NCBI GenBank assembly: GCA_014656175.1
Contig: BNBX01000001.1
Coordinates: 496,001 to 560,000, forward strand
Reading direction: 5' to 3'
Source of the DNA: Streptomyces werraensis
GTDB lineage: Bacteria; Actinomycetota; Actinomycetes; Streptomycetales; Streptomycetaceae
Length of the DNA: 64,000 nt
Each line of letters starts with the position of its first letter. Position 1 is the stretch's first letter. The notes beneath the pieces are model-generated. The model made no database searches and had not been told where the DNA came from. It saw only the letters and a list, made by a program, of their open reading frames with translations. This document shows positions 25,696 through 34,485 of this stretch, piece after piece. The position numbers and the translations under genes are program-made.

Positions 25696-26337
25696 TCAGC
25701 GGGTTTCGATGTCGACGATCCGCCACCGGTCGTCCTCGAGCCGTGCCGTGACCGTGAGCTGCGCCGCCGCCGTGGTCGCCGCGTCCTCGCCCCGGCGGGA
25801 GGTCTGGTCGAGGAAGACCAGCAGGCGGGCCCGGTCGCCGTCGAGTTCCACCACGCCGGTGCGGACGGCGCGGGTGCTCAAGGTGACGCGCTGCGCGGTG
25901 AGGTCCTGGCGGACGCGGTCGAAGAGGGTGGCGTACTGGCGGGCGGCCTTCCCGTCGAGGGCGGTGCGTGCGGAGCGCTCGGCGGCGGCGGTGCCGTCGG
26001 GTGTGTAGGAGAAGATCCGGGCGAGGGCGTCGCCGACGTCCCCGGCGACCCGGCTGGTGGCCTCGGTGTCGGTGAGCGCCCTGTTGCGGGCGGACCCGTC
26101 CGACCGCAGCTGGTGGGCCGCGTGGAGGAAGCCGCAGCCGCCGAGGACCAGGACCGCGACGGCTCCCGCCGCGACGGCCCGCCTCAGCCGCGGTCCCGGG
26201 GAACGGCCGCTTTCCCGGCGGCTGTTCTCGGAGCCGCCGCCGAGGCCGCGCCCCTCCTCCGAGCTCTTCCTCCCTGCGTCCTCCCCGGCGGAATACTGTT
26301 CCGTACCGGCCTCGCGGGGCGGCCACGTCCGGGTCAT
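25696..26337 (-). CDS. Mce-associated membrane protein (Mam), long type
   Basis: A 213-residue protein with a Ser/Glu/Gly-rich N-terminal stretch (1-50), one membrane helix near 53-70 (AVAAGAVAVLVLGGCGFL) and an outer domain containing ALARIFSYTPDG and RLLVFLDQTSRRG. It starts in a 4-nt overlap with the upstream short Mam gene. Cys68 within the hydrophobic stretch resembles a lipobox only weakly and is more likely part of the helix. Confidence 0.85.
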   Translation of the reverse strand: MTRTWPPREAGTEQYSAGEDAGRKSSEEGRGLGGGSENSRRESGRSPGPRLRRAVAAGAVAVLVLGGCGFLHAAHQLRSDGSARNRALTDTEATSRVAGDVGDALARIFSYTPDGTAAAERSARTALDGKAARQYATLFDRVRQDLTAQRVTLSTRAVRTGVVELDGDRARLLVFLDQTSRRGEDAATTAAAQLTVTARLEDDRWRIVDIETR

Positions 26338-26849
26338 CGGGTCCCCTCCTGCCTGGCCGCCTGGACCGGGACGGCGCTCAGCGCCTTCACCTTCCAGACG
26401 TCCTCGCCCGTGCGGGCCAGGACCGCCTCCAGGCGCTTGCGGTCGACGGCCGGCTTTCCCGCCCCGGCCGGGGCGGTCTCGACGCGGACCGTGGCGATGA
26501 GCTTCGCCGTGCCGGAGCGGGTGTCGAGCGCAGTGACGGCGGCCTCGGTGACCGTGCCGCGCGCCGAGGCGCCCGCCCGGGCCTCGGTGGCGCCGAGTTC
26601 CTCGCGCAGCGGCCCGGTGGAGACGCGGCGCCAGTCCCGGACGCTCCCCTCGGCGCGCTGCCGCGTGGAGGCGTCGATCGTGGTGAGCGCGGCGAGGGCC
26701 CGGCGCCCGTCGGCGAGCGCGGCGTCCCGTTCCCTGCCGTACGCGAGACCGTCGTCGGCGCGTGCCTGGGCGTACGTCCAGGCGCTCGTGCCGCAGAAGC
26801 CGAGGGCCAGCGCGAGCCCCGTCCCGGCGAGGATCCGGGCCCGCCTCAT
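26334..26849 (-). CDS. Mce-associated membrane protein (Mam), short type
   Basis: A 171-residue protein with a single N-terminal membrane segment (ILAGTGLALALGFCGTSAW) followed by a helical outer domain (YGRERDAALADGRRALAAL, RRVSTGPLREELG). The ATG overlaps the MceF stop by 4 nt (ATGA), so it is translated with the mce genes. It is paralogous to the gene at 25122-25670. Confidence 0.85.
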   Translation of the reverse strand: MRRARILAGTGLALALGFCGTSAWTYAQARADDGLAYGRERDAALADGRRALAALTTIDASTRQRAEGSVRDWRRVSTGPLREELGATEARAGASARGTVTEAAVTALDTRSGTAKLIATVRVETAPAGAGKPAVDRKRLEAVLARTGEDVWKVKALSAVPVQAARQEGTR

Positions 26850-28123
26850 CGGGTGCCTCCCGGGGCGGGCGCGAGGACGTGCGTCAGGTCGCGCGGCGCC
26901 TCGCCGCTCTGTCCGGGCAGGGCGAGCGCGCCGGGCGGCGCCGCGCTGCCGGACTGCCGCGCCGCGCCGCTGCCGGAGGGCAGGGAGCCGGGGCGGGCCG
27001 GTTCGGGCACCGCGCCGCCCTTGGGGGCGTTGGCCGAGCCGCGCACGTTCTTGCCCGTCGACGGCGGGGCGGTGCAGCCCGCGCCGGTGTTCAGGGGCGG
27101 GGCGGTGCCGAGGTCGAGGCCGTTGCGGTAGCGCGTGGCGCCGTACCCGGCGGTGCAGGGCAGGGGGTCGAAGAAGGTGACGGCCATGCCGATGTTCAGC
27201 TTCCCTCCGTCGACGGCGGTGGAGCCGGCGGAGACGACCGCCGGGTAGGTCACGAGCAGTTCCTCGATGCCCCGCTGCCGGGTGACGGCCACCTCGGCGG
27301 TGGTGAGCAGGTTGGCGAGCACGACGCCGAGGCTCGGGTCGAGGTCCCGCAGCACGCCGCTGACCTGGGTGGCGGCCTCGGGGGTGACCGTGAGGAGACG
27401 GCGCAGGTCGGCGTCGGACCCCTTGAGGGCGCGGGCCAGTTCCTCCGCTCCCCGGGCGAAGCCGCGGATGGCCGCGCCCTCCTGCGCCTGGGTGCGCAGC
27501 ACGGTCTCGCCGTCCTCGATGAGCAGGACGGTGGACGGCAGGGCGCGGTCGGCGGCCTCGACGAAGTCGCTGCCGCTGTCGAGCAGCACCTGGAGGTCGT
27601 CGCCGTGTCCCTCGAAGGCCTCCCCCAGCTCGTCGACGACCGTGCGCAGGTCGTCCTGCGGCACCGACCGCACCAGGTCGTCCACACGGGCGAGGACGTC
27701 GGTGACGGGGGCGGGCACCTGGGTGTCGGCCTGGTCGATGCGGGCGCCGTCCGTCAGGTAGGGGGAGCCGTCGCTCTCGGGCCGCAGGTCGATGTACTGC
27801 TCGCCCACGGCGGAGAGCGCGGCGACCACGGCCTTGGTGTCGGCGGGGATGCGGGGCGCCGACTTCTTGATCCGCAGCTCGGCGACGACCCCGTCGTCGG
27901 TCAGTCGCAGGGGGCCGACGCGGCCCACCGAGACGCCTCGGTAGGTGACGTCGGCATGGGTGAACAGGCCGCCCGTGCGCGGCAGTCGCACGTCGACGGT
28001 GTAGTGGTCGGCGACGCCGACGTGCCGGCCGAGGTCGGCGTAGCGGATCCCGAGGTAGGACAGGGCGAGCACGGCGACGAGGAGGAAGGCGAGGTTCTTC
28101 AGCCGTACGGCGAGGGTGATCAC
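26846..28123 (-). CDS. mceF: MceF-like MCE protein
   Basis: The sixth MCE subunit, 425 residues, starting GTG in a GTGA overlap with mceE. One N-terminal helix (LAFLLVAVLALSYLGIRY, ~11-28) is followed by the MCE domain (~38-115: TGGLFTHADVTYRGVSVGRV, then GEQYIDLRP). A long helical region follows, then a Pro/Gly/Ser-rich C-terminus (~350-425). The MCE domains form hexameric rings and the helices a lipid-conducting tube in characterised Mce systems. Closest in character to MceF by order and by the helical domain. Confidence 0.9.
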   Translation of the reverse strand: MITLAVRLKNLAFLLVAVLALSYLGIRYADLGRHVGVADHYTVDVRLPRTGGLFTHADVTYRGVSVGRVGPLRLTDDGVVAELRIKKSAPRIPADTKAVVAALSAVGEQYIDLRPESDGSPYLTDGARIDQADTQVPAPVTDVLARVDDLVRSVPQDDLRTVVDELGEAFEGHGDDLQVLLDSGSDFVEAADRALPSTVLLIEDGETVLRTQAQEGAAIRGFARGAEELARALKGSDADLRRLLTVTPEAATQVSGVLRDLDPSLGVVLANLLTTAEVAVTRQRGIEELLVTYPAVVSAGSTAVDGGKLNIGMAVTFFDPLPCTAGYGATRYRNGLDLGTAPPLNTGAGCTAPPSTGKNVRGSANAPKGGAVPEPARPGSLPSGSGAARQSGSAAPPGALALPGQSGEAPRDLTHVLAPAPGGTR

Positions 28124-29280
28124 GAGCCGTCACCCGCCTCCGGTGACGCCGGTGCGGTGGTCGCGGGTGTGGAGGGCAGCGGGAGCGGGTCGTCGATCGG
28201 CGGGATCACCTGGGTCCCGGGGACGGCGACGACGCCGAGGTAGGCGTTGAGGTAGTCGCCCTTCACGCCGTTCAGCACCTCGTCGGTGAACGGGTAGGTC
28301 ACCAGCACCTGAAGCGCGTCGGGCAGGTCCGCGCCGGCGTCGGCGAGCTCCTGCAGCGTCGGCGCGACGGCTCTGAGGTCGGCGATCATGTCGTCCTTGC
28401 TCGCGTCGACGGTGGACACGGCGACGCCGGAGAGCGTGTCGAGGGAGCGCAGCATGGTGAGCAGGGAGCCGCGCTGCCGCTCCAGCGTCTTCAGTCCGGG
28501 CGAGAGGCCGGTCAGGACGGTTCCGACGTCGTCCTTACGGTGGGCGAGGGTGGAGGAGAGCCGGTTGACGGCGTCGAGCGCGTCGGTGATGTCCCCCCGG
28601 TGGTCGTCGAGCTCGGTCACCAGGGTGTTGACCCGCCGGAGCATGGAGCGGACCTCGGGCTCCCGGCCGCCGAGCGCCGCGTTCAGTTCCCGGGTGATGG
28701 TGCGGAGCTGGTTGACGCCGCCGCCGTTGAGCAGCAGGGACAGCGCGCCGAACACCTCCTCCACCTCGGTGCTGCGGCTGGTGCGGGACAGCGGGATGAC
28801 GCCGCCGTCGGCGAGCCGGCCGTTCCCGCCGCCGGGCGGCGCGGCGAGCTGCACGTACTTCTCGCCCAGCAGGCTGGACTGTCCCAGGCGCGCGGTGGCG
28901 TCGGCGGGCAGCCGTACGTCGCCGTTGATCTGCATGGTGACGCGGGCCGTCCAGTCGTCGCCGAGTTCGATGCGGCTGATCCGGCCGACGGCGACGTCGT
29001 TGACCCGGACCGCGGAGTGCGGGACGAGACTGAGGACGTCGTCGAGTTCGGCGGTGACGGTGTAGGGGCGGTCACCGAGGTCGGCGCCGCCGGGCAGCGG
29101 CAGGTCCTCGACGCCGTCGAAGCCGCGGGGCAGGACGGTGACACCGCCCACGGCGAGGGTGAAGCCGAGGCCGAGGGCGAGCAGTCCGCCCGCGGTGAGG
29201 CCGGCCACCCGGCCGGTGGTGAGGGCGCCGCGTCCGAGCGCCGAGGCGGCCCGTTCGCCGAGCCGTGTGCCGCGCCTCAT
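28120..29280 (-). CDS. mceE: MceE-like MCE protein without lipobox cysteine
   Basis: A 386-residue MCE subunit. The hallmark LPLPGG of MceE occurs at about residues 60-65, followed by the MCE domain (YTVTAELDDVLSLVPHSAVR, VNDVAVGRISRIEL, SLLGEKYVQL). Mycobacterial MceE is a lipoprotein with a cysteine shortly before LPLPG; here the corresponding stretch (GGVTVLPRGFDGVED) has none, so this subunit is presumably anchored by its N-terminal helix (~30-47). The ATG overlaps the mceD stop. The C-terminus is Pro/Ala/Thr-rich. Confidence 0.9.
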   Translation of the reverse strand: MRRGTRLGERAASALGRGALTTGRVAGLTAGGLLALGLGFTLAVGGVTVLPRGFDGVEDLPLPGGADLGDRPYTVTAELDDVLSLVPHSAVRVNDVAVGRISRIELGDDWTARVTMQINGDVRLPADATARLGQSSLLGEKYVQLAAPPGGGNGRLADGGVIPLSRTSRSTEVEEVFGALSLLLNGGGVNQLRTITRELNAALGGREPEVRSMLRRVNTLVTELDDHRGDITDALDAVNRLSSTLAHRKDDVGTVLTGLSPGLKTLERQRGSLLTMLRSLDTLSGVAVSTVDASKDDMIADLRAVAPTLQELADAGADLPDALQVLVTYPFTDEVLNGVKGDYLNAYLGVVAVPGTQVIPPIDDPLPLPSTPATTAPASPEAGDGS

Positions 29281-30317
29281 CTCTCTCCCTTCCGCTCGGT
29301 CGCGGGTCCGTCGCCGCTGACGGCGGCTCCGGTGGCGGGCAACGGCAGGAGCGGGCCTCCCATGCTGATCTCGTTGAGGTTCGCGCGGCCGTCGAGGGTG
29401 CGGGTGTCGGGGTTGTAGGCGTTCACGACGTTGCCGGCGGCCAGCGGCGCCACGTCCAGCGCCTCGGCCAGCGAGGCCCGTTGCTCGACGAGGGTGCGGG
29501 TGACGGGGACGAGCCGGTCGACGTTCTTCTTCAGCTCGCCCCGGTTGTCCTCGATGAAGGTCTTCACCTGGCCGAGTGCCTTGCCGAGTTCCTCGAGCGC
29601 GCCGGTGAGGTCGTCCTTGTTGTCGGCGAAGAAGCCGACGACCTCGTCGAGGCGTTCCTGCGCGGTGCGCACGTCGGTGTCCTTGTCCTTGAGCATGGTG
29701 GTGAAGGTCTGGAGGCTGCGGAGCGTGCGGAACAGGTCGCCGCTGCTGCCGTCCAGGGTCCTGGCCGCCTTGCCGAACTCCTCGACGCCGTCGCCGATGG
29801 CCTTGCCGTTGCCGTCGAGGTTGGCGGCGCCGGTCCGCAGCAGTCCGGACAGGGCGCCCTCGGCGTTGGCGCCGTCCGGGCCGAGCGCGTCGGCGAGTTC
29901 GGTGATCGAGTCGTAGATCTGGTCGATCTCGACCGGGACGCGGTTGCGGGAGGCGGGCAGGACGGCGCCGTCGGCGAGGGCGGGGCCGGTGCTGTGGGCG
30001 GGGGTGAGCTGCACGTAGCGGTCGGCGACGACGCTGGGGGCGACGACGACGGCCCGCGCGTTCTCGGGAACCTTGATCCCCTCGTCGAGGCGCAGGTCCA
30101 CGCGGACGGTGGTGCCCTGCGGCCGCACCGACTCCACCTCGCCGGCCCGTACGCCGAGGATGCGCAGGTCGGATCCGGCGTGGACGCCGACGACGCGGTC
30201 GAAGTAGGCGGTGACGCGCAGCCCTTCGGGGCGGAGGGCCGAGGCGGCGGCGAGGCCGCCGGCGGCCAGCACCACCAGCGCGAGCAGTCCGCCGATGATC
30301 TTTCTGCGTCGGGTCAT
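29277..30317 (-). CDS. mceD: MceD-like MCE protein
   Basis: A 346-residue MCE subunit with a membrane segment at ~8-25 (IGGLLALVVLAAGGLAAA). The MCE domain spans ~30-110 (YFDRVVGVHAGSDLRILGVR, SVVADRYVQLTP), and a long predicted coiled coil runs ~130-290. The ATG shares 4 nt with the mceC stop. It belongs to the MCE ring/tube complex in the cell envelope. Confidence 0.9.
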   Translation of the reverse strand: MTRRRKIIGGLLALVVLAAGGLAAASALRPEGLRVTAYFDRVVGVHAGSDLRILGVRAGEVESVRPQGTTVRVDLRLDEGIKVPENARAVVVAPSVVADRYVQLTPAHSTGPALADGAVLPASRNRVPVEIDQIYDSITELADALGPDGANAEGALSGLLRTGAANLDGNGKAIGDGVEEFGKAARTLDGSSGDLFRTLRSLQTFTTMLKDKDTDVRTAQERLDEVVGFFADNKDDLTGALEELGKALGQVKTFIEDNRGELKKNVDRLVPVTRTLVEQRASLAEALDVAPLAAGNVVNAYNPDTRTLDGRANLNEISMGGPLLPLPATGAAVSGDGPATERKGER

Positions 30318-31357
30318 CGCTCACCGCTCCCCGCGGCCGCCGTCCGCTGCTGGGGCGGCAGGCATCCGGTCTCGGGCCGGGACGTCTCCGGCAGGTAGTC
30401 GCGGGGCACGACGCCGCACAGGTAGCTGTCGAACCAGCGCCCGTTGCCGAGGGTGTTGCCGACCAGCCGGTAGTACGGGCCGACCAGGGCGAGCGTCCTG
30501 CCGAGCTGGTCGTTGTTCTTCTCCAGGACGCCGGTCACCCGGCCGAGGGCCTTGAGGGTGGGGCCGAGCTGTTTCTCGTTGTCCTTCACCAGGCCGCGCA
30601 GTTCGGCGCCGAGGTCGCGGCTGCCCTTGAGGAGGGCGCTGATGGCGGCCCGCCGCTTCCTGAGTTCGCCGAGCAGGGAGCCGCCGTCCTCGATGAGGGT
30701 CTCGAAGCTGGACTTCTTGTTCTCCAGCGTCTTGCTGAAGCGGGCGCTGCCCTGGAGGAGGCGGGAGAGTTCCGCGTCGCGTCCGGAGACGGAGCGGGAC
30801 AGGTCGGACAGGCCGGTGGCGGCCTTGCTCACATGGGGCGGTGAGTCCTCGAAGGTGTCGGAGATGGTTCTGAAGCTCTCCGCGAGCCGGCGGGTGTCGA
30901 TGGCGTCGACGGTGCCGCTGAGGTCCTGGAAGGCCTGGGTGACGTCGTAGGGGGAGGTGGTGCGGGACGAGGGGATGCGGCTGGCGGGGTCCTGCGGCCG
31001 GGAGCCGAGCGGGTCGACGGCCAGGTACTTGTCGCCGAGGACGGTCTTGACGGCGATGGCGGCGGTGCTGCGGTCGCCGATCCAGGCGTCCTCGACCTCG
31101 AAGGACACCTTCACCCTGGCGCCGTCCAGCGTGACGCCGGTGACCTGGCCGACCTTGACGCCGGCAATGCGCACCTCGTCGCCCTCGTCGAGGCCCGCCG
31201 CCTCGGTGAAGTCGGCGCTGTAGCCGGTGCCGCCGGTGAAGGGGAGCCGGTCCGCGCCGTAGGCGAGGCCGCCGAGCAGGGTGAGGGCGAGCAGGCCGGC
31301 GACGCCTACGGCGACGGGGTCGCGGTCCTTGACCGGTTTCATGCGCGGGCGTCTCAT
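30314..31357 (-). CDS. mceC: MceC-like MCE protein
   Basis: A 347-residue MCE subunit with an N-terminal helix (VAVGVAGLLALTLLGGLAYG, ~11-30), an MCE domain (AAGLDEGDEVRIAGVKVGQV, VLGDKYLAVDPLG) and a helical domain with many charged residues. The ATG at 31357 overlaps the mceB stop; a longer in-frame extension upstream is antisense-like and was rejected. C-terminal cysteines (CGVV, GCLPP) recall the paired cysteines of several Mce subunits. Confidence 0.9.
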   Translation of the reverse strand: MRRPRMKPVKDRDPVAVGVAGLLALTLLGGLAYGADRLPFTGGTGYSADFTEAAGLDEGDEVRIAGVKVGQVTGVTLDGARVKVSFEVEDAWIGDRSTAAIAVKTVLGDKYLAVDPLGSRPQDPASRIPSSRTTSPYDVTQAFQDLSGTVDAIDTRRLAESFRTISDTFEDSPPHVSKAATGLSDLSRSVSGRDAELSRLLQGSARFSKTLENKKSSFETLIEDGGSLLGELRKRRAAISALLKGSRDLGAELRGLVKDNEKQLGPTLKALGRVTGVLEKNNDQLGRTLALVGPYYRLVGNTLGNGRWFDSYLCGVVPRDYLPETSRPETGCLPPQQRTAAAGSGER

Positions 31358-32409
31358 CCGCGGCACCTCGATTCGGTGACGGCGATGCCGGTCGGGGGTT
31401 CGGAACCGTCGGAGGTCGTCACGCCGCTCACCCGTGCCTCGCAGAGGTAGAGGTTGAACCACGATCCGTAGGAGGACAGCCGGGCCAGGGCGGTCATCTT
31501 GGCGGGGGTGCGTTCGAGGAAGTTCTCGATCTGCGGGGTGTGGTCGCCGAGGTTGCGGGAGAGGCGGCCCAGTTCGCGGATGTCCCGCTTCAGGGGCGCG
31601 CGCCCGTCGTCGAGGAGGTCGGCGGTCACGGTGGTCAGGTCGCCCATGGCCGCGACGGCCCGGCCGAGGGGTTCGCGGTCCTCGTCGAAGCCCGAGACGA
31701 GTGCGCGCAGGGTGACGACGAGGTCGTCGAAGCTGTCCTCGCGGTCGTTGAGGGTGTCCAGGACGGTGGTGAGGTTCCTGACGACCGCGCCGATCACCTT
31801 GTCCTTGGCGGCGACGGTGGTGCTGAGCGAGCCGATGCGGCGGATCAGGCTGTCGACGGTGGCGCCCTCGCCCTGGAGGACCTGCACGATCGATCCGGCG
31901 AGTTCGTTGACGTCCTTCGGGGAGAGTCCTTCGAACAGCGGCTTGAAGCCGTTGAAGAGGAGGGTCAGGTCGAGCGCGGGAGTGGTGCGGTCCAGCGGCA
32001 CGGTGGCGCCCTCCTCCAGCGTGCCGCCGAGCTCGCCGCTGCCCCGCCCGAGGGACACGTAGCGCTGGCCGACCATGTTGAGGTACTTCACCGCGGCGGT
32101 GGTCGAGCGGGGCAGCCTGCGGTCCTCGCGGACGGTGAACGTGACCTGGGCGAGGCGCCGTTGGACGACGCGTACGTCGGTCACCTCGCCGACCGTGACG
32201 CCGGACACGCGCACGCTGTCCCCCTCCCGGAGCCCGGTGACGTCGGTGAAGAGGGCCTTGTAGACACGGCCGCCGCCCGCGCCGGAGCCGGCGACGCCGA
32301 GGCCGAGCAGGGTGGTGGCGACGGCGGTGACCACCACGAAGACGAGGGACTTCAGCAGGGGGCCGGTCAGCGGGCGGCGCCGGGTGTGCCCGGTGTCGGC
32401 GCCGGTCAT
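31354..32409 (-). CDS. mceB: MceB-like MCE protein
   Basis: A 351-residue MCE subunit. The N-terminus RRRPLTGPLLKSLVFVVVTA leads into the membrane helix. The MCE domain includes VTGLREGDSVRVSGVTVGEV and LNMVGQRYVSLGRG, and a coiled-coil region follows. The C-terminus has the usual paired cysteines (YLCEAR, SRCRG). ATGA overlap with the mceA stop. Confidence 0.9.
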   Translation of the reverse strand: MTGADTGHTRRRPLTGPLLKSLVFVVVTAVATTLLGLGVAGSGAGGGRVYKALFTDVTGLREGDSVRVSGVTVGEVTDVRVVQRRLAQVTFTVREDRRLPRSTTAAVKYLNMVGQRYVSLGRGSGELGGTLEEGATVPLDRTTPALDLTLLFNGFKPLFEGLSPKDVNELAGSIVQVLQGEGATVDSLIRRIGSLSTTVAAKDKVIGAVVRNLTTVLDTLNDREDSFDDLVVTLRALVSGFDEDREPLGRAVAAMGDLTTVTADLLDDGRAPLKRDIRELGRLSRNLGDHTPQIENFLERTPAKMTALARLSSYGSWFNLYLCEARVSGVTTSDGSEPPTGIAVTESRCRG

Positions 32410-33671
32410 CCGAGGGTCACCTCCGTCCCGCGGTAGACGGGGCCGACGAGGAGGGTGCTCCAGTCGGGCAGGTCGCCGGGGGCCGCGCCGGCGGCGGGCG
32501 CGAGCAGCTCGTTGACGAGGTCGTTCTCCGCCGGGGAGTTGACGGGCCCGAGGTCCTCGGCCGCCGCGGCGGACGCGGGCCGCGCGGTGGGCCGGGGCAG
32601 CGCGCCGACGTAGGGCACGGAGGGGCAGCGCGGCCCGCCGCCGGAGTCGTACACCGGGGTGTCGCGGCCGGGGCGGTAGGCGCCGCGCGCGGCGACGGAG
32701 GTGACGTCGACGTGGATGCCGGGCCGGCCGGTGCCCTTGCCGAGCGCCCGGTCCATGGCCGGGACGAACTCGGCGAGGGTGCGCAGGGTGCACGGGAAGG
32801 AGGAGGAGTACTCGGCGAGCAGTTCGAGGGTGGGCCGGCCGGTGGCGGCGAGGCGGATGAGGTTGCCGCGGTTCTCGCGCAGGAAGTCCGTCATGTCCTC
32901 GGCCGTCCGGGTCGTGGCGCCGAGGGCGGCGGCGAGTTCGGCCTCCTTCCCGGCGAGGGTGCCGCTGGTGGTGGTGAAGTCGGTGAGCGCCGTGAGGATG
33001 TCGGGCGCGGCGTCCGCGTAGACATGGCTGACCTTCACGAGTTCCCTGAGGTCGCGGTTGAGGGCGGGCAGGTGCGGGTTGAACGCGGCCAGGTGCCGTT
33101 CCAGCCGGCCGAGCGTCCGGCCGAGCTGGTCGCCGCGTCCTTCCAGGGCCTGGGAGACGGCGGACAGGGTCGCGGCGAGCTTCTGCGGCTGGACGGCGGT
33201 GAGCATCGGCAGGACGTCGTCGAGCACCTGCTGGAGTTCGACGGCGTTGGCGGAGCGGTCCTGGGGGATGACGGCTCCGGGGGCCAGCGGCTCGGGCGAG
33301 GGGTTCTCGGGCGGTACGAGGGCCACGAACCGCTCGCCGAACAGCGTGGTCGGCAGCATCTGGGCGCGGACGTCGGAGGGGACGGCGTCCAGCGAGCCGG
33401 GCTTCATGGCGAGGGTGAGGCGGGCGCCGTCGCCCGTGGCGTCGACGGCGCGGACCTCGCCGACGACGACGCCGCGCAGTTTCACCTCGGCGCCCGGGTG
33501 CATCTGGTTGCCGACGCTGCCGGTCTCGACGACCACCGGGTCGGACGCGGTGAACTTCTTGTCGTGGACGGCGACGGCCAGCCAGATCAGCAGGGCGGGC
33601 GCCAGCACGAACACCACTCCGGCGAGCCGGCGGCGCAGCGTGTGTCCTCGGGCTTCCCAGGGTCCGCTCAT
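32406..33671 (-). CDS. mceA: MceA-like MCE protein
   Basis: The first MCE subunit, 421 residues. A membrane helix (RLAGVVFVLAPALLIWLAVA) is followed by the MCE domain (VGNQMHPGAEVKLRGVVVGE, LFGERFVALVPPE), a helical domain (~150-280), and a C-terminal region with GPRCPSVPYVG, typical of MceA proteins. It begins 1 bp after the second YrbE gene, indicating tight coupling. Confidence 0.91.
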   Translation of the reverse strand: MSGPWEARGHTLRRRLAGVVFVLAPALLIWLAVAVHDKKFTASDPVVVETGSVGNQMHPGAEVKLRGVVVGEVRAVDATGDGARLTLAMKPGSLDAVPSDVRAQMLPTTLFGERFVALVPPENPSPEPLAPGAVIPQDRSANAVELQQVLDDVLPMLTAVQPQKLAATLSAVSQALEGRGDQLGRTLGRLERHLAAFNPHLPALNRDLRELVKVSHVYADAAPDILTALTDFTTTSGTLAGKEAELAAALGATTRTAEDMTDFLRENRGNLIRLAATGRPTLELLAEYSSSFPCTLRTLAEFVPAMDRALGKGTGRPGIHVDVTSVAARGAYRPGRDTPVYDSGGGPRCPSVPYVGALPRPTARPASAAAAEDLGPVNSPAENDLVNELLAPAAGAAPGDLPDWSTLLVGPVYRGTEVTLG

Positions 33672-33672
33672 C

Positions 33673-34479
33673 TCACCCCGCCACCTTCACGGTCGTGGTC
33701 GCGCCCCACAGGGCGAGCGACAGGAAGAAGTCGGTGACGCTGATCAGGACGATCGCGTTGCGCACGGACCGTCCGACGGCGACGCCGACGCCGGCGGGGC
33801 CGCCCGAGGCGCGGAACCCGTAGTAGCAGTGGGCGAGGATCACCATCACGCTGAAGATCAGGACTTTCAGCACGGAGAGCAGCACGTCCGTCGGGGAGAG
33901 GAAGAGGTTGAAGTAGTGGTCGTACGTGCCGCGTGACTGGCCGTTGAACAGGACGGTCACGGAGCGGGAGGCGACGTAGGAGGAGAGCAGCCCGATCGCG
34001 TAGAGCGGGACGATGGCGACGACGCCGGCGATGATGCGGGTGGTGACCAGGTACGGCATGGAGCGGATGCCCATGCCCTCCAGGGCGTCGACCTCCTCGT
34101 TGATGCGCATGGCGCCGAGCTGGGCGGTGAAGCCCGCGCCGACGGTCGCGGAGAGGGCCAGGCCGGCCACCAGGGGGGCGATCTCCCGGGTGTTGAAGTA
34201 GGCGGAGACGAATCCGGTGAACGCGGCCGTGCCGATCTGGTCGAGGGCCGCGTGGCCCTGGAGTCCGACGACGGTGCCGGTGAAGAGCGTCATCGCGATC
34301 ATCACGCCGACGGTGCCGCCGACGACGCCGAGGCCGCCGGAGCCGAAGGCCACCTCGGCCAGCAGGCGCTGCACCTCCTTGAGGTACCGGCGCAGCGTCC
34401 GCGGGATCCACAGCAGGGCCCGCAGGTAGAACAGCAGGTGGTCGCCGGAGCGGTCGAGCAGGGCGAGCGGGGAGGCCAT
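33673..34479 (-). CDS. YrbE/MlaE-type permease, second subunit
   Basis: A 268-residue membrane subunit of the Mce lipid transporter, with about five to six helices and the MlaE-type conserved region AMRINEEVDALEGMGIRSMP. RASGGPAGVGVAVGRSV near the C-terminus is typical of YrbEB. It pairs with the first YrbE subunit to form the inner-membrane core on which the ATPase and Mce ring assemble. Confidence 0.93.
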   Translation of the reverse strand: MASPLALLDRSGDHLLFYLRALLWIPRTLRRYLKEVQRLLAEVAFGSGGLGVVGGTVGVMIAMTLFTGTVVGLQGHAALDQIGTAAFTGFVSAYFNTREIAPLVAGLALSATVGAGFTAQLGAMRINEEVDALEGMGIRSMPYLVTTRIIAGVVAIVPLYAIGLLSSYVASRSVTVLFNGQSRGTYDHYFNLFLSPTDVLLSVLKVLIFSVMVILAHCYYGFRASGGPAGVGVAVGRSVRNAIVLISVTDFFLSLALWGATTTVKVAG

Positions 34480-34485
34480 CGGACC

